NCBI GenBank assembly: GCA_018662005.1
Contig: JABJHA010000007.1
Span: forward strand, 1-42,888
DNA: 42,888 bases
Direction of reading: 5' to 3'
Source: Rhodospirillaceae bacterium
Lineage (GTDB): Bacteria; Pseudomonadota; Alphaproteobacteria; Rhodospirillales; JABHCV01
This document shows positions 8,077 to 16,182 of this stretch, piece after piece. Each line of letters starts with the position of its first letter. Position 1 is the first letter of the stretch. A program made the translations under genes and the position numbers. A model generated the notes under the pieces. That model was not told the origin of the DNA. It made no database searches and saw only the letters and a program-made list of their open reading frames with translations.

Positions 8077-8690
8077 TGGCTGACAGCAAGACCCAGGCAA
8101 AATGGGACGCCGCCGCGGCCTCCTATGATCTGATGGCCAGCTTCGGGGTGGAGAAACGATGGAAGGCCGGGAAAGAGGCGTTCTTTTCAACAATGGATGG
8201 CAAAATTCTGTTTCTCGCCGTGGGGACAGGCCTTGATATCCAGTGCTTTCCTGCCGGAAAAGATATTACCGGCATCGATATCAGCCCGAAGATGCTGGAT
8301 AAGGCCATGCCCCGGGTCGAAAACTACCCCGGCCAGATGACGGCCCGGCTGATGGATGTCCATGATATGGATTTCGAGGACAACACGTTTGATCAGGTTT
8401 TTACCTCGTGCACGTTTTGCTCGGTGCCTGATCCCGTCAAAGGCCTTGAGGGATTGAGAAGGGTGCTGAAACCCGGCGGCACTTTAAAAATGTTCGAGCA
8501 CACCGGATCAAGGTGTTTTCCGTTCTCTGTCATGCTCGATCTGGTCAATCCGGTTTGCCGCCATCTTGGCCCGGACATCAACCGCGACACCGTCGCTAAC
8601 GTTCGGACGGCAGGGTTCGAGGTCAACAAAGTGTTCAATGTTTTCCTCGATGTGGTCAAGTTCATTGAGGCAACGGCCCCGGCAGAATAA
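8076..8690 (+). CDS. Class I SAM-dependent methyltransferase
   Basis: A 204-residue Rossmann-fold methyltransferase. Motif I is FLAVGTGLDIQCF (about residues 47-59), followed by the acidic ITGIDISPKMLDKA, the motif IV region FDQVFTSCTFCSVPDP, and RRVLKPGGTLKMFEHTGS. This resembles the UbiE/PmtA/METTL7-like group, whose members methylate small lipids, quinones or thiols. The substrate cannot be read from the sequence. The start overlaps the stop of the preceding membrane-protein gene by one base, and the intrinsic terminator at 8694-8719 follows. Its place close to sulfur genes makes a thiol substrate conceivable, but only as inference. Confidence 0.85.
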   Translation: MADSKTQAKWDAAAASYDLMASFGVEKRWKAGKEAFFSTMDGKILFLAVGTGLDIQCFPAGKDITGIDISPKMLDKAMPRVENYPGQMTARLMDVHDMDFEDNTFDQVFTSCTFCSVPDPVKGLEGLRRVLKPGGTLKMFEHTGSRCFPFSVMLDLVNPVCRHLGPDINRDTVANVRTAGFEVNKVFNVFLDVVKFIEATAPAE

Positions 8691-8693
8691 AAA

Positions 8694-8719
8694 AAAGGTC
8701 GCCCGGAAGGGCGACCTTT
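8694..8719. terminator. Bidirectional intrinsic terminator
   Basis: AAAGGTCGCCC (8694-8704) pairs with GGGCGACCTTT (8709-8719) around a GGAA loop, with A-rich sequence on the left and T-rich on the right. It lies between the convergent methyltransferase and rhodanese genes and can serve both. Confidence 0.9.
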
Positions 8720-8745
8720 CTTCAACTGAGGTTTGGCTTTAAAGA

Positions 8746-9333
8746 CTACATGGAACCTTCAACAACCGTCAGGCCGACGGATTCCCAACCCTGCATACCG
8801 TTGCGATAGTACAGAATTTTGGAAGCCGGATAGCCTTCACGCAGCATGGCGCGAATAGCGGACGGAGATTGCCCGCACCACAAGCCGTTGCAGAACAACA
8901 GAACCTGCTTGGCTTTGCCGCAATCCCACTTGGCGCCCTTGGTGCAGCCAAGTTCATTCAAGCGGTCGGCGACCTGGGTGAAAGGAATGTTGACGGCCCC
9001 GGGGATGGTGCCACGAACGTGCCATTCAACGGTACGGGCGTCGATGATCAGACCGCCAGCGTCGATGTACTTGACGACTTCAAGCTCACCAACGGTGGCG
9101 ACACCGGGTGCGACTTCCATGGGCTGAATGCAAAACGGCGGGCATTTGCGCGACGTCTTGGCGAAGGACGGGTTGATGGTTGCGTTGTTGTCCTGGTTAC
9201 GTTTGATTTCAATCTTGCCGTCAGCGGTATTGGCGCTAATGGACATGATTTCTTTGGTAATGCGAACGTTTTCAGCCTGCGCCAGCATCGGGGCGAGGGC
9301 AAACACGAGGGCAAGTGCCAGTAATTTTTTCAA
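8746..9333 (-). CDS. Exported rhodanese-domain sulfurtransferase
   Basis: A 195-residue protein. A Sec signal peptide (MKKLLALALVFALAPMLAQA) should be cleaved after residue 20, placing it in the periplasm. A Cys pair sits at 64 and 68 (CPPFC). The rhodanese domain covers about 80-192, with IIDARTVEWHVRGTIPGAVN and the active-site loop FCNGLWCGQS, where Cys148 is the likely persulfide-carrying nucleophile and Cys153 is an extra thiol. Rhodaneses pass sulfane sulfur between thiols. It is probably cotranscribed with the short exported peptide gene upstream (9371-9550, 37-base gap) and lies opposite the sulfide dehydrogenase flavoprotein, which fits a role in periplasmic sulfur handling. Confidence 0.85.
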   Translation of the reverse strand: MKKLLALALVFALAPMLAQAENVRITKEIMSISANTADGKIEIKRNQDNNATINPSFAKTSRKCPPFCIQPMEVAPGVATVGELEVVKYIDAGGLIIDARTVEWHVRGTIPGAVNIPFTQVADRLNELGCTKGAKWDCGKAKQVLLFCNGLWCGQSPSAIRAMLREGYPASKILYYRNGMQGWESVGLTVVEGSM

Positions 9334-9370
9334 TTTAGATCTCCCTGTTGATTATGCGAAATGTGAGTGT

Positions 9371-9550
9371 TTAGCAGTCGTCTTCACCAAGCTCTTCTTC
9401 AGCCGGTGGAGTTTCTTGTTCATCCGATTGCGCAATCTGGATGAGCGGAACCTGTTGGGCATGGGCCTGATTGATTTGCCAAAGGGGCAGCGCCGCCCCT
9501 GCGAAGAAAGAGCAAAGAGCAAGGCAAATCAGTTGTTTTTTAATCGTCAT
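9371..9550 (-). CDS. Short exported acidic peptide with C-terminal cysteine
   Basis: A 59-residue ORF. It starts MTIKKQ, has a hydrophobic core LICLALCSFFAGAALPLW, and has a signal-peptidase-like AHA site at 29-31. The predicted mature peptide is only about 28 residues, rich in Glu, Asp and Pro. It ends ELGEDDC, so the last residue is its only cysteine. The Shine-Dalgarno is weak (GGACC). It lies 37 bases upstream of the periplasmic rhodanese in the same direction. I recognise no family. A terminal cysteine on a flexible tail is reminiscent of SoxY and TusA carriers, so a sulfur-carrier role is a reasonable guess but unproven. Confidence 0.6.
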   Translation of the reverse strand: MTIKKQLICLALCSFFAGAALPLWQINQAHAQQVPLIQIAQSDEQETPPAEEELGEDDC

Positions 9551-9872
9551 TTACAAAGGTCCATTCGGTTTTCTTCGTGGGCAAATGGGCGCGGCCTCCT
9601 GTTGGTTGAAACGGGAGGCCCATCCCTAGTCATTATTTTGATAACACATTGATTTAGAACATAAAATATCATATTTTTTGTGGTGTATTTTTATATCCCC
9701 AAAAATTGACTCTGCTTTTTATTTAACAACATTGGTTTAAAAGCAGATCAATATATTATTACAAATTTTTTCTGTTTAATGGTGTTGGTGTGAGAATTTT
9801 GACCTCTTGCCGGGGCTTTCATCAAAGGGTATTGCTGTTAGGGAACGAACCCTGATCGATGTGGAAGTCCTT
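9551..9872. promoter_or_regulatory. Divergent, AT-rich promoter region
   Basis: 322 bases separate the rhodanese/peptide pair from the flavoprotein gene. The middle (9640-9780) is strikingly A+T-rich against its surroundings and contains TTGACT at 9707-9712 and several TATATT-like stretches. No exact promoter can be fixed by eye. No further gene is supported: the long plus-strand frame here overlaps the rhodanese gene and has no recognisable content. Confidence 0.4.
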
Positions 9873-11213
9873 ATGGCGAAATTGACGCGGCGTGATTTTG
9901 GAAAACTGACGGCAGCCGGAGTCGCCAGTGCGGGTGTGACCGGCGTTGCCGGGCCAGCGATGGGTGAGGGGACTCCACTGGCATCCCTAACGTCGATTGT
10001 TTCCAGGCCAGCCGACCTGCCAGCGCCGAGTGGTCACCGGGTGGTTGTCGTTGGTGGTGGCTGGTCGGGACTGACCATCGCCAAATACCTTAAAATTCAT
10101 GGACCCGAACTTGATGTGGTGCTGGTCGAGCGCCGGGCGCTGTTTGTCTCCCACCCCATAAGCGGCCTGTGGCTGGCCGGGATGGTAAATCTGGAAGCGA
10201 TCACGTTCAGTTATCTGGACGCCGCCGCCAACAATCAATACGCCTACCTGAATGCCTCGCTGATCGATCTGGACAGGGAGGCCAAGAAAATTTACACCGA
10301 CCAGGGTTGGCTCTCCTATGACGATCTGGTGATTTGTCCGGGGGTCGATTACGACTATGCCTCCATTGGTGTTGAAGACCCGGCCCATGAACAGCTGCTG
10401 AAAACCCGTTATCCAGCCGGTTTCGTTTCAGCCTCCGAACACGTGACCCTTTACAACAAGGTCAGGGATTTCAAGGGCGGGGTGTTCGTGTTGACAGCGC
10501 CGCCAGGTATCTACCGTTGCTCGGCGACGCCTTACGAGCGGGCATGTTTGATGGCCTCTGTCTTCAAACGTGAAAACATCAAGGGCAAGATTGTGCTGAT
10601 GGACTCCCGCGATGAACCTGCGGTGATGGCAGAAGGATTTCTTGCCGCCTTCAATGAACTCTACAGCGACTTCATCGAGTACATGCCTTCGAGCACGATT
10701 GTCGGCGTTGACCCGCAAACCCGTACCCTGTCGACGGATTTTGATGATGTAACGTTCGATGATGCCGCCATTTATCCCCGTATTCGTGGTGCTCGTCTTC
10801 TTGAGAACCTTGGCCTTGCAGACCCGAAAAGCGCCCAGAAGGAAGCGGCTATTGATCCGATGACCTATAATATTCTTGGCGAGGATCATGTTTATGCGGC
10901 CGGGGACTGCCGCCCGATGCCGTTTTCAAAAAGCGGCGGCACCGCCAGTTCCGAAGGTGTTTACCTTGCCAAGCTGATTGCCGCCCGGGTCAGGGGAGAA
11001 AGCGTGCCCTGGGAAAGCCCTCATACGCTCTGCTATTCAATGGTAAATGCAAACCCGGCCGAAGCCATCATGGTTGATGGCAAGTATCGCTTCGATAAGA
11101 CGACAAGCCAGTGGGCGCACTTTGAAAACGTCGCCAACAACGAGCGGGACGAGGCTAAAGGACGCAAGGCTTTCGAGTGGGCGGAGGAACATTTCCGCGA
11201 TATGTTCGGATAA
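9873..11213 (+). CDS. FccB/SoxF-like sulfide dehydrogenase flavoprotein
   Basis: A 446-residue FAD enzyme of the flavocytochrome c sulfide dehydrogenase type. A Tat signal (LTRRDFGKLTAAG, RR at 6-7) implies export of the folded, FAD-loaded protein. The dinucleotide motif GGGWSG is at 61-66. The family's two redox cysteines appear as Cys216 (IYRCSATPYERA) and Cys346 (AAGDCRPMPFSKSG). The family oxidises sulfide to bound persulfide or polysulfide and passes electrons to a c-type cytochrome. The ATG at 9873 has GGAAG five bases before it and starts at the Tat signal, so an upstream in-frame extension to 9807 is rejected. No FccA cytochrome gene is adjacent. It is divergent from the rhodanese pair. 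An uncharacterised relative with another thiol substrate is possible. Confidence 0.8.
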   Translation: MAKLTRRDFGKLTAAGVASAGVTGVAGPAMGEGTPLASLTSIVSRPADLPAPSGHRVVVVGGGWSGLTIAKYLKIHGPELDVVLVERRALFVSHPISGLWLAGMVNLEAITFSYLDAAANNQYAYLNASLIDLDREAKKIYTDQGWLSYDDLVICPGVDYDYASIGVEDPAHEQLLKTRYPAGFVSASEHVTLYNKVRDFKGGVFVLTAPPGIYRCSATPYERACLMASVFKRENIKGKIVLMDSRDEPAVMAEGFLAAFNELYSDFIEYMPSSTIVGVDPQTRTLSTDFDDVTFDDAAIYPRIRGARLLENLGLADPKSAQKEAAIDPMTYNILGEDHVYAAGDCRPMPFSKSGGTASSEGVYLAKLIAARVRGESVPWESPHTLCYSMVNANPAEAIMVDGKYRFDKTTSQWAHFENVANNERDEAKGRKAFEWAEEHFRDMFG

Positions 11214-11219
11214 AACCAA

Positions 11220-11293
11220 CCTACCCGTAAGTATTGAGTTGTAAAAATTCCCCGCACCAGATATGTAAATAACGGGTAGGGAGCCTACCCGTT
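11220..11293. promoter_or_regulatory. CCTACCCGT operator-like repeats upstream of the LuxR gene
   Basis: CCTACCCGT occurs at 11220-11228. A perfect 10-base inverted repeat, AACGGGTAGG (11271-11280) and CCTACCCGTT (11284-11293), has a 3-base spacer. The palindrome is not followed by a T run and sits 39 bases before the preferred start of the LuxR-type gene. An operator is therefore more likely than a terminator. Confidence 0.6.
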
Positions 11294-11331
11294 CAGTGAA
11301 CGTGAAATTTCAAATCCAGGGCATTGCGGGA

Positions 11332-11967
11332 ATGACCTCACCCGATAGCAATACCATCGACATTGTCGTTGCTGACAAGTCCCCGCTGATTCAGGGTGGG
11401 CTTGCAACCTTGTTGGATGGTGATGATCGCTTCGCCCTGATTGCGACGGCGGCTGACGGCGAGCGTTTCCTTGAAGCCATCGAGCGGATGAAGTTCGATA
11501 TCGGCATCATCGGCTGGGATATGCCCTATCTTGATGGCCGTGGCGTCCTCAAAAAAATGGCTGAATCCCCTGGCCCAACGCCCAGAATTATCGTTTATAC
11601 AGGAAATGCCGCGCCCGATGTTCCCCGTCAGGTGATGCAGCTTGGCGGCGCTGGTTTTTGTCAAAAAAGCGAAAGCCCCGAAAGCCTGATCGAAACCATC
11701 CTTGCTGTTTCGGAAGGCCGCATGGTGTTCCCGTTTATGGATATGAGTAAGCCCGGAACCGATCCATTCGGGCTGTTGACGGGCCGCGAACAGGAATTGC
11801 TGATCGCCTTGTCAGAAGGTCACACAAACATTCAGATTGCCAGCGAACTGGGTATTTCCCTGAACACCGTCAAATTTCATTTGAAAAATCTGTATGGCAA
11901 ATTGAGTGTCAAAAACCGGGCCCAGGCTGTCGCCTGTTATTTGCGCGCCCACAAACCTGAATATTAA
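11332..11967 (+). CDS. LuxR/NarL-type regulator with pseudo-receiver domain
   Basis: A 212-residue protein. Residues 8-125 form a receiver-like domain and about 147-205 a LuxR helix-turn-helix (LTGREQELLIALSEGHTNIQ and SLNTVKFHLKNLYGKL). The phosphorylation site is lost: the usual pattern D-x-x-x-x-D-x-x-MP reads FDIGIIGWDMP, giving Gly61 in place of the acceptor Asp. The acidic pair reads VADKSP, so one acid (Asp15) remains and the other is Lys16. The conserved Thr (VYTGN) and Lys (FCQKSE) persist. It is probably controlled by something other than phosphotransfer. It lies directly upstream of prk in the same direction. With no CbbR in view it is the likeliest regulator of the CBB operon. GTG at 11296 is an alternative start. 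Confidence 0.85.
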   Translation: MTSPDSNTIDIVVADKSPLIQGGLATLLDGDDRFALIATAADGERFLEAIERMKFDIGIIGWDMPYLDGRGVLKKMAESPGPTPRIIVYTGNAAPDVPRQVMQLGGAGFCQKSESPESLIETILAVSEGRMVFPFMDMSKPGTDPFGLLTGREQELLIALSEGHTNIQIASELGISLNTVKFHLKNLYGKLSVKNRAQAVACYLRAHKPEY

Positions 11968-11983
11968 CCCGGCCCAAAGTAGG

Positions 11984-12030
11984 GGGTAGGTAACCACCCG
12001 AAAGAGTTTTAACCACCCCCCTAGGGGGTG
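11984..12030. promoter_or_regulatory. Palindromic operator-like region before prk
   Basis: GGGTAGG (11984-11990) faces CCACCC, forming an imperfect palindrome around TAA. AACCACCC occurs twice, at 11992-11999 and 12011-12018, 19 bases apart. The second copy begins a palindrome of CACCCCC and GGGGGTG around CTA. The shared GGGTAGG/CCTACCC core links it to the sites upstream of the LuxR-type gene, so the same protein may bind both. Confidence 0.5.
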
Positions 12031-12054
12031 TTCTCAATAGTCCTTAAAGCCAGC

Positions 12055-13044
12055 ATGATCCCAATGCTAAAGGAACTTTGTTTTAATCCGGATTTCGCAA
12101 AAATGATGCCGTTCAAGAACGTAGATCGCCCGATTATTTTAGGCATCGTCGGCGATTCAGCCAGTGGCAAGACCACTTTGTCTGACGGCATCGCCAATAT
12201 TCTGGGCCCGGACAAGGTGGTTACGATCTGTACCGACGATTACCACTGTTACGACCGCGCAGAGCGGGCGGGGAACGGTCTTTCCGCCCTAAATCCGCAA
12301 AGCAATTATATCGATATCCTTGAGCAGCACGTCCAGCAGCTTAAAAGTGGCAAGCCGATCCTTAAGCCCCATTACAATCACACCACGGGAAGCCTCGAGC
12401 GGCCTGTTTATGTTGAGCCCCGCGAATTCATTATTATGGAAGGGCTGCTTGGTTATTCGACCCGTTCCATGCGTGATGCCTACGACGTCAAGGTTTATAC
12501 CGAACCCAATGAAGAGCTCCGCATAAAATGGAAAACCCGTCGCGATTGTATGGAACGCGGCTATAGCGAGGCCGCTGTCAGGAAATCCTTGTCCAAGCGC
12601 AACACCGACAGGGAAGAATTCGTGCAGCCACAACGCACCTTTGCCGACATGGTTGTCAGCTTCTACGCCCCTGAAGAGCGGGCAGAGGAAACCGGCGCCC
12701 ACTTGAATGTCCGCCACACCCTGCGCCCGACATTGCCCCACCCGGACTTGTCACCGATTCTGGAAGCCGGGGCAAAAAAGGGCCTGCGCCTTGAATTGGC
12801 CCGCGATATTGACGGAAAGCCCGTCGATGTTCTGGAAATCGCAGGCAATGTTGATGATGAGCGGGCAAGCGCAATGGAAAATCTGCTGTGGGATTTGATA
12901 CCCGAGGCCCAGCACTTAAGACAACACGTCGGCACTTTCACGGATGAAAAAAATATCCAAACTCTTAGCCATCCACTGGCCCTGTCGCAATTGATGATCA
13001 CGTATCATGTCGTCAAAGCGGCTCTTGGCCATCACGCCATTTAA
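12055..13044 (+). CDS. prk: Phosphoribulokinase, plant/cyanobacterial-like type
   Basis: Makes ribulose 1,5-bisphosphate from ribulose 5-phosphate and ATP, the substrate for the RuBisCO encoded downstream. With this start it has 329 residues. The P-loop GDSASGKT is at 33-40, followed by [29 protein letters not shown] and [12 protein letters not shown]. Length and motifs match the longer plant/cyanobacterial-type enzymes rather than the about 290-residue proteobacterial CbbP. Of the two thioredoxin-regulated cysteines in that class, the P-loop one is Ser/Ala here and only Cys59 remains, so disulfide control is unlikely. Start is uncertain: GTG 12028 lies inside the palindrome, and ATGs at 12055, 12064 and 12100 are possible. 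It is the first gene of the CBB run. Confidence 0.92.
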   Translation: MIPMLKELCFNPDFAKMMPFKNVDRPIILGIVGDSASGKTTLSDGIANILGPDKVVTICTDDYHCYDRAERAGNGLSALNPQSNYIDILEQHVQQLKSGKPILKPHYNHTTGSLERPVYVEPREFIIMEGLLGYSTRSMRDAYDVKVYTEPNEELRIKWKTRRDCMERGYSEAAVRKSLSKRNTDREEFVQPQRTFADMVVSFYAPEERAEETGAHLNVRHTLRPTLPHPDLSPILEAGAKKGLRLELARDIDGKPVDVLEIAGNVDDERASAMENLLWDLIPEAQHLRQHVGTFTDEKNIQTLSHPLALSQLMITYHVVKAALGHHAI

Positions 13045-13073
13045 TATTTAACGCCAAAGGGAGACTTTCTAAA

Positions 13074-15056
13074 ATGACCGCTACCCACAAACAAATGGCC
13101 AATGCCATCCGATTTCTTTCCGTCGATGCGGTGCAAGCCGCAAAGTCCGGGCATCCCGGTATGCCCATGGGGATGGCCGATGTCGCCACGGTGTTGTTCA
13201 GCAATTTTTTGAAATTCGATCCCAAGGCCTCGAACTGGCAAGACCGCGACCGTTTCGTGTTGTCGGCCGGGCACGGTTCCATGTTGATGTATTCGCTGCT
13301 CTACCTCGCCGGATACAAAGTCAACATCAAGGATATCAAGAGTTTCCGCCAACTGGGCGCCAAGACTGCGGGTCATCCCGAATATGGTCATATTGATGGC
13401 GTTGAAACCACGACCGGTCCGCTCGGTCAGGGTATCACCACGGCTGTTGGCATGGCGCTGGCTGAAAAGATGTTGGCCGAACGTCACGGTAAACGGGCTG
13501 TCGACCATTACACCTACACCATCGTCGGTGACGGTTGTTTGATGGAAGGGATCAGTCAGGAAGCCATTTCCATGGCCGGTCACCTGAAACTGAACAAGCT
13601 GGTTGTGCTATGGGATGACAATGAAATTTGCATCGATGGCAACACCAACCTGACCACCTCTGACGATCAGTGCAAACGCTTCGAGGCTTCTGGCTGGGAC
13701 ACCCAGGCTATTGACGGTCATGACCCCGCAGCTATCAAGCGCGCCATCGCCAAGGCGCAGAAATCAGGCAAGCCGTCGCTGATCGCCTGCAAGACGATCA
13801 TTGGTTTCGGTGCGCCGACAAAGGCCGGTAGCCACTCCACACACGGCGCGCCATTGGGCGATGAAGAAATCGCGGGTATGCGGGCTGACCTGAAATGGCC
13901 GCACGCGCCGTTCGTCATTCCCAAAGACATTCTTGATGCCTGGCGTTCTGTTTGCGCACGTGGCGCTGGTGAGCGCAAGAAATGGGAAAAGCGGACCTCC
14001 AAGATGAAAAATGCTGCCGCATTCAAGCGCGCCGCCAAAGGTGCTCTGCCCGCTGGTTGGGAAAAGAAGCTTGATGCGTTCAAGGCCCAGATGGCCAAGG
14101 ACAAACCGAAACTGGCGACCCGTCAATCTTCGGGCAAGGTGCTGGAAGTTCTGACAGAGGCGATCCCCGCAATGATCGGTGGCTCCGCCGATTTGACCGG
14201 ATCGGTTAACACCAAAACCTCGTCAACAGCTTCGGTCACCAACAGCAACTTCAAGGGCCGCTATATTCATTACGGTGTGCGTGAGCACGCCATGGGTGCG
14301 GTCATGAACGGCCTCGCCCTGCATGGCGGTTTCATTCCCTATTCGGGTACCTTCGCCGTCTTTGCCGATTACATGAAAGGTGCGATGCGCCTATCGGCCC
14401 TGATGGGACAACGGGTTGTTTATGTCCTGACCCATGACTCTATCGGTCTGGGCGAAGATGGTCCGACCCACCAGCCGGTGGAAACACTGGCCATGTTGCG
14501 CGCCTTGCCTAACTTCAACGTCTTCCGCCCCTGTGATGTGGTTGAAACGGCTGAATGCTGGCAGATCGCCCTGCAATCACAAAACACACCTTCGGGCATG
14601 GTCCTCACACGTCAGGGATTGGCTCCGCAACGGACAACCCACAAGAAGACAAACATGTGCGCCAAAGGTGCGTACGTTCTGTCTGAAGCCAAAGGTGGCG
14701 ACGCCAAACGCAAGGTGACATTGCTTGCTACGGGTTCGGAAGTTGAAATCGCCATGGCTGCACGCGATATGTTGCAGAAGGATGATGTGCCGACGGCGGT
14801 TGTATCCATGCCGTGCTGGGAACTGTTTGATGGTCAAAGCGCCGCTTATCGGGAAAAGGTTCTGGGTCCGAAAGCGGTACGTATTGGCATTGAAGCAGCT
14901 GTCAGCTTTGGTTGGGACAGGTATCTGGGCGCTAATGGCGGCTTTGTCGGCATGACCGGCTTTGGTGCTTCTGCTCCGGCCCCCGAACTGTACAAATCCT
15001 TCGGCATCACTGCCGATAATGTTGTCGCCGAAGCAAAAGCCCGGCTGAAAAAGTAA
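13074..15056 (+). CDS. tkt: Transketolase
   Basis: A 660-residue thiamine-diphosphate enzyme that moves two-carbon units between sugar phosphates in the regenerative half of the CBB cycle. Visible motifs are GHPGMPMG (27-34), [13 protein letters not shown] (65-77), the TPP/Mg motif starting at GDGCLMEG (152-159), and in the pyrimidine-binding domain [13 protein letters not shown] and [15 protein letters not shown]. The length is normal for bacterial transketolases. AAAGGGAGA precedes the ATG. It lies 29 bases after prk and 23 before fba, clearly in the same operon, so it is the CbbT of this cluster and may also serve the pentose phosphate pathway. Confidence 0.97.
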   Translation: MTATHKQMANAIRFLSVDAVQAAKSGHPGMPMGMADVATVLFSNFLKFDPKASNWQDRDRFVLSAGHGSMLMYSLLYLAGYKVNIKDIKSFRQLGAKTAGHPEYGHIDGVETTTGPLGQGITTAVGMALAEKMLAERHGKRAVDHYTYTIVGDGCLMEGISQEAISMAGHLKLNKLVVLWDDNEICIDGNTNLTTSDDQCKRFEASGWDTQAIDGHDPAAIKRAIAKAQKSGKPSLIACKTIIGFGAPTKAGSHSTHGAPLGDEEIAGMRADLKWPHAPFVIPKDILDAWRSVCARGAGERKKWEKRTSKMKNAAAFKRAAKGALPAGWEKKLDAFKAQMAKDKPKLATRQSSGKVLEVLTEAIPAMIGGSADLTGSVNTKTSSTASVTNSNFKGRYIHYGVREHAMGAVMNGLALHGGFIPYSGTFAVFADYMKGAMRLSALMGQRVVYVLTHDSIGLGEDGPTHQPVETLAMLRALPNFNVFRPCDVVETAECWQIALQSQNTPSGMVLTRQGLAPQRTTHKKTNMCAKGAYVLSEAKGGDAKRKVTLLATGSEVEIAMAARDMLQKDDVPTAVVSMPCWELFDGQSAAYREKVLGPKAVRIGIEAAVSFGWDRYLGANGGFVGMTGFGASAPAPELYKSFGITADNVVAEAKARLKK

Positions 15057-15079
15057 TTTTTTTAAGAGGAGACTAAAAA

Positions 15080-16144
15080 ATGGCTCTCGTATCAATGCGT
15101 CAGCTTCTCGATCACGCAGCGGAAAACGGCTACGGCCTGCCTGCGTTTAACGTCAATAACATGGAACAGGTCAAGGCGATCATGGAGGCTGCCGACGCAA
15201 CCAGCAGTCCGGTCATCCTGCAGGGTTCCGCCGGTGCCCGTAAATACGCCGGTGAACCTTTCCTGCGTCACCTGATCCTGGCCGCCATCGAAGCCTATCC
15301 CCACATCCCGGTTTGTATGCACCAGGATCACGGTACCAGCCCGGCAGTTTGCCAGCGTTCCATTCAGTCGGGCTTTTCATCGGTGATGATGGATGGCTCA
15401 CTGGAAGCCGATGGCAAGACCCCTTCGTCTTTTGAATATAATGTGGAAACCACCCGCACCGTTGTCGAAATGGCGCACGCTTGCGGCGTTTCGGTTGAAG
15501 GTGAACTGGGTTGCTTAGGCAGTCTTGAGACCGGTGAAGGTGAAGCCGAAGACGGTGTCGGTGCCGAAGGCAAGCTAGAGATGGATCAACTTTTGACCGA
15601 TCCGGATGAAGCCGCGGAATTTGTTTCCAAAACCCATGTTGATGCCCTGGCCATCGCCATTGGCACCAGCCACGGCGCCTACAAGTTCACCCGCCCGCCG
15701 ACCGGCGACATTCTCGCCATCGACCGGGTCAAGGAAATCCATGCCCGTATCCCCAACACCCATCTGGTCATGCACGGTTCAAGCGCCGTGCCGCAGGACT
15801 GGTTGAAAACCATCAACGAATTTGGTGGTGAAATGGGCGAAACATACGGCGTTCCCGTTGAGGAAGTCGTCGAAGGAATCAAACACGGCGTTCGTAAGGT
15901 CAATATCGATACGGATCTGCGCATGGCCTCCACCGGTTCCATCCGCCGTCATTTAGATGGCAACAAATCGAATTTCGATCCCCGCAAGTTCCTGGCCGAA
16001 GCCACCAAAGGCATGACCGAAATTTGCAAGGCTCGTTACGAAGCTTTTGGCACTGCTGGCAATGCAGAGAAGATCAATGCCCAGTCGCTGGAAGTTATGT
16101 TTGCACGTTATGAATCTGGTGAGCTTGACCCGAAGGTCAACTAA
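15080..16144 (+). CDS. fba: Class II fructose-bisphosphate aldolase, CBB type
   Basis: A 354-residue zinc-dependent aldolase. In the CBB cycle it joins triose phosphates to make fructose 1,6-bisphosphate, and usually also sedoheptulose 1,7-bisphosphate. Zinc and substrate motifs are HQDHGT (81-86), [32 protein letters not shown] and [11 protein letters not shown]. The length and these motifs match the CbbA subtype of class II aldolases from proteobacterial CBB operons. AAGAGGAGA lies just upstream of the ATG. It stands between tkt and cbbM with short gaps. No fructose-bisphosphatase or sedoheptulose-bisphosphatase gene is in the window, so that step is encoded elsewhere. Confidence 0.96.
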   Translation: MALVSMRQLLDHAAENGYGLPAFNVNNMEQVKAIMEAADATSSPVILQGSAGARKYAGEPFLRHLILAAIEAYPHIPVCMHQDHGTSPAVCQRSIQSGFSSVMMDGSLEADGKTPSSFEYNVETTRTVVEMAHACGVSVEGELGCLGSLETGEGEAEDGVGAEGKLEMDQLLTDPDEAAEFVSKTHVDALAIAIGTSHGAYKFTRPPTGDILAIDRVKEIHARIPNTHLVMHGSSAVPQDWLKTINEFGGEMGETYGVPVEEVVEGIKHGVRKVNIDTDLRMASTGSIRRHLDGNKSNFDPRKFLAEATKGMTEICKARYEAFGTAGNAEKINAQSLEVMFARYESGELDPKVN

Positions 16145-16182
16145 GTCGCCACTAATATAAGAAAGTTAAAGGACCAATAAAA

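Noticed and set aside
9807-9872. N-terminal extension of the FccB-like protein
   Set aside because: It would hide the Tat signal, and the ATG at 9873 has a good Shine-Dalgarno.
11271-11293. Palindrome after the FccB-like gene as an intrinsic terminator
   Set aside because: No T run follows on the plus strand, and the same half-site recurs at 11220; an operator fits better.
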